From an uncultured Pseudomonadales bacterium (GTDB lineage: Bacteria; Pseudomonadota; Gammaproteobacteria; Pseudomonadales; Pseudohongiellaceae), in assembly GCA_943789335.1 (NCBI GenBank), contig CALSTS010000007.1:1-64000 (forward strand): a DNA stretch of 64,000 nt. Direction: 5' to 3'. The position numbers and the translations under genes were made by a program. Positions 61,675-64,000 of this stretch are shown piece after piece. The stretch's first letter is position 1, and every line of letters starts with the position of its first letter. A model generated the notes under the pieces. The model worked only from the letters and a program-made list of their open reading frames with translations. It searched no databases and had not been told where the DNA came from.

Positions 61675-62703
61675 ATGCAAATGCGGCGAAAGTTTTTATT
61701 CATTTTAATTTTTACATTAACGCCAATAGCTTGCAGTAATCAGCAAAACCCAAATGCTTACCAATTAAGTGGCAGTACCATGGGAACTACTTACAACATT
61801 ACTATTGTTGGAGAAAACCTTGTTAACCATGAGCTTATTAATTCCGCTCTGGAAGATATCGAAAGCGCTATGTCGACCTACCGTTTGGAATCAGAATTAA
61901 TGCAACTAAATGAGGCTCCCATTAATACCTGGATAAATGTCTCCCCAGCTTTATATGAAGTCTTGCTAATTAGCGAAGAAATTAGCGTGCTCAGCAATGG
62001 CGCCTTCGATATTACAGTTTCCCCTTTAGTCAATTTATGGGGTTTTGGACCTGAGAAACACAAGAATGACACACTGCCAAATACAGAAGCCATAGAAGAG
62101 CTATTACGAAATATAGGTTTTGAATATCTGATAATTGCTGAAGACCGAGAAGCTGTGCTTAAAAGAGAGATGATTCGTTTAGATTTATCGGCGGTGGCAA
62201 AAGGCTATGCAGTTGATGTGCTGGCAGAGTTGCTGGAAGAAAATAATATTTCAAATTACCTAGTGGAAATTGGAGGCGAAATAAGCGGTAGAGGCCGGAA
62301 TGCCGAAGGAGATTTATGGCAAATAGCTATAGAGGCGCCACTGCGATCTGCACAAAATCGTGAGCCATTTCAGATTATCGGAATAAGTGGCCTAAGCCTT
62401 GCCAGCTCTGGAGATTACAGAAACTTTTTTGAAGTTGACGATATTCATTATTCACATACTATTGATCCAAGCAGCGGAAGCCCCATCAATCATAACCTTG
62501 CCTCAGTAACCGTGATCGCAGAAACTACCGCCATAGCCGATGCTCTGGCAACCGCTTTCAATGTTATGGGTATTGAACAAGCAATGGCATTAGCAAATAA
62601 CAATAATATTGCTGTGTACTTTATAATAAAGACAGCCGATGGATTTTTAGAAAGCTACAGCATGGCTTTTGCACAATACATTAATGAAAATTATAATGAT
62701 TAA
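61675..62703 (+). CDS. apbE: FAD:protein FMN transferase (ApbE)
   Basis: A roughly 342-residue ApbE, which transfers FMN from FAD to Ser/Thr of target redox proteins (Rnf, NQR). Key pieces: SGSTMGTTYNITIVG, LSNGAFDITVSPLVNLWGFG, RLDLSAVAKGYAVDVLAELL, YLVEIGGEISGRGRN, SLASSGDYRNFFEVD, and SHTIDPSSGSPINHNLASVT, including the Mg-binding Asp/Thr. The start at 61675 (or 61681) gives a lipoprotein signal with lipobox PIAC (about 20); a longer frame from 61624 has no ribosome site. Anchored in the periplasm, probably. No obvious target flavoprotein is in the window. Confidence 0.87.
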   Translation: MQMRRKFLFILIFTLTPIACSNQQNPNAYQLSGSTMGTTYNITIVGENLVNHELINSALEDIESAMSTYRLESELMQLNEAPINTWINVSPALYEVLLISEEISVLSNGAFDITVSPLVNLWGFGPEKHKNDTLPNTEAIEELLRNIGFEYLIIAEDREAVLKREMIRLDLSAVAKGYAVDVLAELLEENNISNYLVEIGGEISGRGRNAEGDLWQIAIEAPLRSAQNREPFQIIGISGLSLASSGDYRNFFEVDDIHYSHTIDPSSGSPINHNLASVTVIAETTAIADALATAFNVMGIEQAMALANNNNIAVYFIIKTADGFLESYSMAFAQYINENYND

Positions 62704-62737
62704 TTCTTAAATATTAAGAATAAGAAAATAACCCATC

Positions 62738-63181
62738 ATGCATTCAGAATCTTTTTTAAAACATTGCTACAAAAAACTTGATAAAGGTCTGGATAAATTT
62801 AATTTAGACTTAGGCATAGTGAGTCACATTGAAAATGAAATTTATCATCTTGTGGCTGTAAGAGATTCAAGTAATACATTCACGGCTGGTGAATATTTTT
62901 CAATCGGCGACACTTATTGCCGCGAAGTATGGAACAAAGGCGCTTCAGTTTCTATTCCCATGGAAAATGATGAGCGTAAAATACAAGATCATCCTTTACA
63001 TCCAAATTTACCACTGCAAGCTTATATTTCTGCACCCATCCTTTATGATAGTAAAATATGGGGAACTATTAATTTTAGCTCTCTAAATTCTAACCCATTA
63101 TTCAAGTACGACGATATTCAATACCTTGAAAGATTGGCTGCGGATATTACCGCTGCCTTATTTGAAGAAAATTTAATCTAA
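62738..63181 (+). CDS. GAF-domain protein
   Basis: A 147-residue single GAF domain: KFNLDLGIVSHIENEIYHLV, FTAGEYFSIGDTYCREVW, SVSIPMENDERKIQDHPLHP, LQAYISAPILYDSKIWGTIN, SSLNSNPLFKYDDIQYLERL. It has the GAF core with the DTYCREV helix turn; that cysteine (about 63) is a possible redox or chromophore residue, unproven. Without any output domain, it may bind a ligand or partner. It follows ApbE by 34 bases and precedes the methyltransferase gene by 17, probably as one transcript. Confidence 0.78.
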   Translation: MHSESFLKHCYKKLDKGLDKFNLDLGIVSHIENEIYHLVAVRDSSNTFTAGEYFSIGDTYCREVWNKGASVSIPMENDERKIQDHPLHPNLPLQAYISAPILYDSKIWGTINFSSLNSNPLFKYDDIQYLERLAADITAALFEENLI

Positions 63182-63198
63182 ATTTAGGTGCTCTTTCC

Positions 63199-64000
63199 AT
63201 GTCTAATGAACTAAAAGAAATTATTAATCAACAACGTGATTCTTGGAACAGTTTTTCGTCTGGCTGGAAAAAATGGGATAGCGTTAATATGGAATTTCTA
63301 AAGCCTGTTGGTGAAGGTATTATTCAGCAACTAAGGTTAAAAAATAATGATATTGTTCTCGACGTTGCCAGTGGAACAGGTGAGCCGGGTTTATCAATAG
63401 CTGAGATTGTGAGTGCCGGTAAAGTTGTAGGCATGGATCTTTCGGAGGGCATGTTAGAAACCGCCAAAGAGCGCGCCGAAATTAGAGGCATAAGTAATTA
63501 TCAAACCGAAATCGGAGATGTCAGTAAACTTCCTTTTCTCGATAAAACCTTTAATGCTATTAGCTGTCGTATGGGTTTTATGTTTTTCCCAGACATCCAA
63601 AGTACCCTACAAGAAATGCGCCGCGTTCTAAAATCCGGAGGTCGACTTGCTGCATCAGTTTGGGGCTCACCACAGCAAAATTTTTGGGTAACCGTCACAA
63701 TGAGAACCATCAACCAACTAATGAATCTACCCCCTCCTCCTGCCGACGCTCCAGGAATGTTTCGCTGTGCCTCACCAGGCTTTATGACTGAACAATTTGA
63801 GAAAGCTGGTTTTAGTAATGTCACTGAGCATGAGGTTGGCACAGGTTTAAAAATGGATGCTGAAACTTACTGGGAAATGATTACTGAAGTTGGCGCGCCA
63901 ATTGTAGCTGCAATGAGTCAAGCAGACGCTCAAATGCGCGATCAGATTAAACATGAAGTCTTTAGAAAAATTCACGAAAAGTTTCCGGATAATAATATCA
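63199..64000 (+). CDS. class I SAM-dependent methyltransferase, 3' end outside the window
   Basis: The first 267 codons are in the window and the frame is open to 64000. Motif I is VLDVASGTGEPGLSIAEI (about 54-71), then VVGMDLSEGMLETAKERAE (motif II), GDVSKLPFLDKTFNAISCRM, and EMRRVLKSGGRLAASVWGSP, as in UbiE-like Methyltransf_11 enzymes. N-terminal QQRDSWNSFSSGWKKWD matches the UbiE-like 'arsenite/ubiquinone type' relatives and gives a credible start. Substrate unknown. The GAF gene precedes it by 17 bases, so they share a transcript. Its last residues are cut off by the window. Confidence 0.82.
   Translation, partial: MSNELKEIINQQRDSWNSFSSGWKKWDSVNMEFLKPVGEGIIQQLRLKNNDIVLDVASGTGEPGLSIAEIVSAGKVVGMDLSEGMLETAKERAEIRGISNYQTEIGDVSKLPFLDKTFNAISCRMGFMFFPDIQSTLQEMRRVLKSGGRLAASVWGSPQQNFWVTVTMRTINQLMNLPPPPADAPGMFRCASPGFMTEQFEKAGFSNVTEHEVGTGLKMDAETYWEMITEVGAPIVAAMSQADAQMRDQIKHEVFRKIHEKFPDNNI

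Noticed and set aside
1-64000. CRISPR arrays, tRNA, rRNA, insertion sequences, phage genes
   Set aside because: No regularly spaced repeats, no tRNA or rRNA signature and no transposase, integrase or phage structural gene was seen.

Overview
The window looks like chromosomal DNA of an AT-leaning, aerobic, probably marine gammaproteobacterium. The evidence is a PspF/sigma-54-type phage-shock locus, MlaA/MlaC, AsmA, a ZnuD-like TonB receptor, DUF3106/DUF3619 sigma loci, glutathione-dependent formaldehyde oxidation and Phr/YbgA. I saw no rRNA, tRNA, CRISPR array, transposase or phage gene. The lineage is inferred from gene content only.

Layout. 1-2.0 kb: a broken cupin gene (cut by the window edge) and a serine beta-lactamase-fold hydrolase. 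2.3-8.9 kb: an aromatic catabolic cluster with a TfdB-like phenol hydroxylase divergent from a LysR regulator, then an intradiol dioxygenase, dienelactone hydrolase, muconate-type cycloisomerase and ADP-ribosylglycohydrolase-fold protein. 9-12.4 kb: a minus-strand group of secreted proteins, two of them interrupted. 12.6-14.9 kb: an ECF sigma gene with an internal stop, an anti-sigma-like gene and a coiled-coil secreted protein, ended by a terminator. 14.9-19.3 kb: a secreted nuclease, ABC exporter, DUF7230 mini-protein, GST, MtfA-like peptidase and DUF465 protein. 19.4-22.5 kb: pspF, a well-matched sigma-54 promoter, a SHOCT lipoprotein, pspA, pspB and a double-domain pspC. 22.5-28 kb: a 2OG-Fe(II) oxygenase, MgtC, frmA and frmB separated by a MITE-like inverted repeat, and a HupE/PpiC pair in which hupE is frameshifted. 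28-36.1 kb: AsmA, MlaA, MlaC, a coiled-coil protein, CinA, and an AraC-GyrI regulator beside a stand-alone GyrI paralogue. 36.2-45.2 kb: a sigmaE/ChrR (singlet-oxygen type) island with lipocalin, Cfa-like methylase, DUF1365, FAD oxidoreductase, SDR, NTF2-like protein, photolyase and YbgA. 45.4-50.9 kb: another ECF/anti-sigma pair, cytochrome P460, an alpha/beta hydrolase, NfsA-like nitroreductase and an EAL/YkuI-like gene with an internal stop. 51-56.9 kb: a ZnuD-like receptor with a His-rich partner, a fourth ECF sigma locus and a membrane-anchored metallopeptidase. 57-64 kb: a secreted PepF-like peptidase, heme-tagged barrel protein, esterase, unknown protein, ApbE, GAF protein and a methyltransferase cut by the window end.

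How the genes work together. Three themes stand out: envelope and oxidative stress control (psp, sigmaE-ChrR with lipid modification and photorepair, several ECF systems, Mla/AsmA lipid traffic), catabolism (ortho-cleavage cluster, formaldehyde oxidation) and secreted redox or hydrolytic proteins. Six genes are interrupted (three by homopolymer-type frameshifts, three by single in-frame stops). This is either real decay or uncorrected sequencing error, and should be resolved before any is called a pseudogene.
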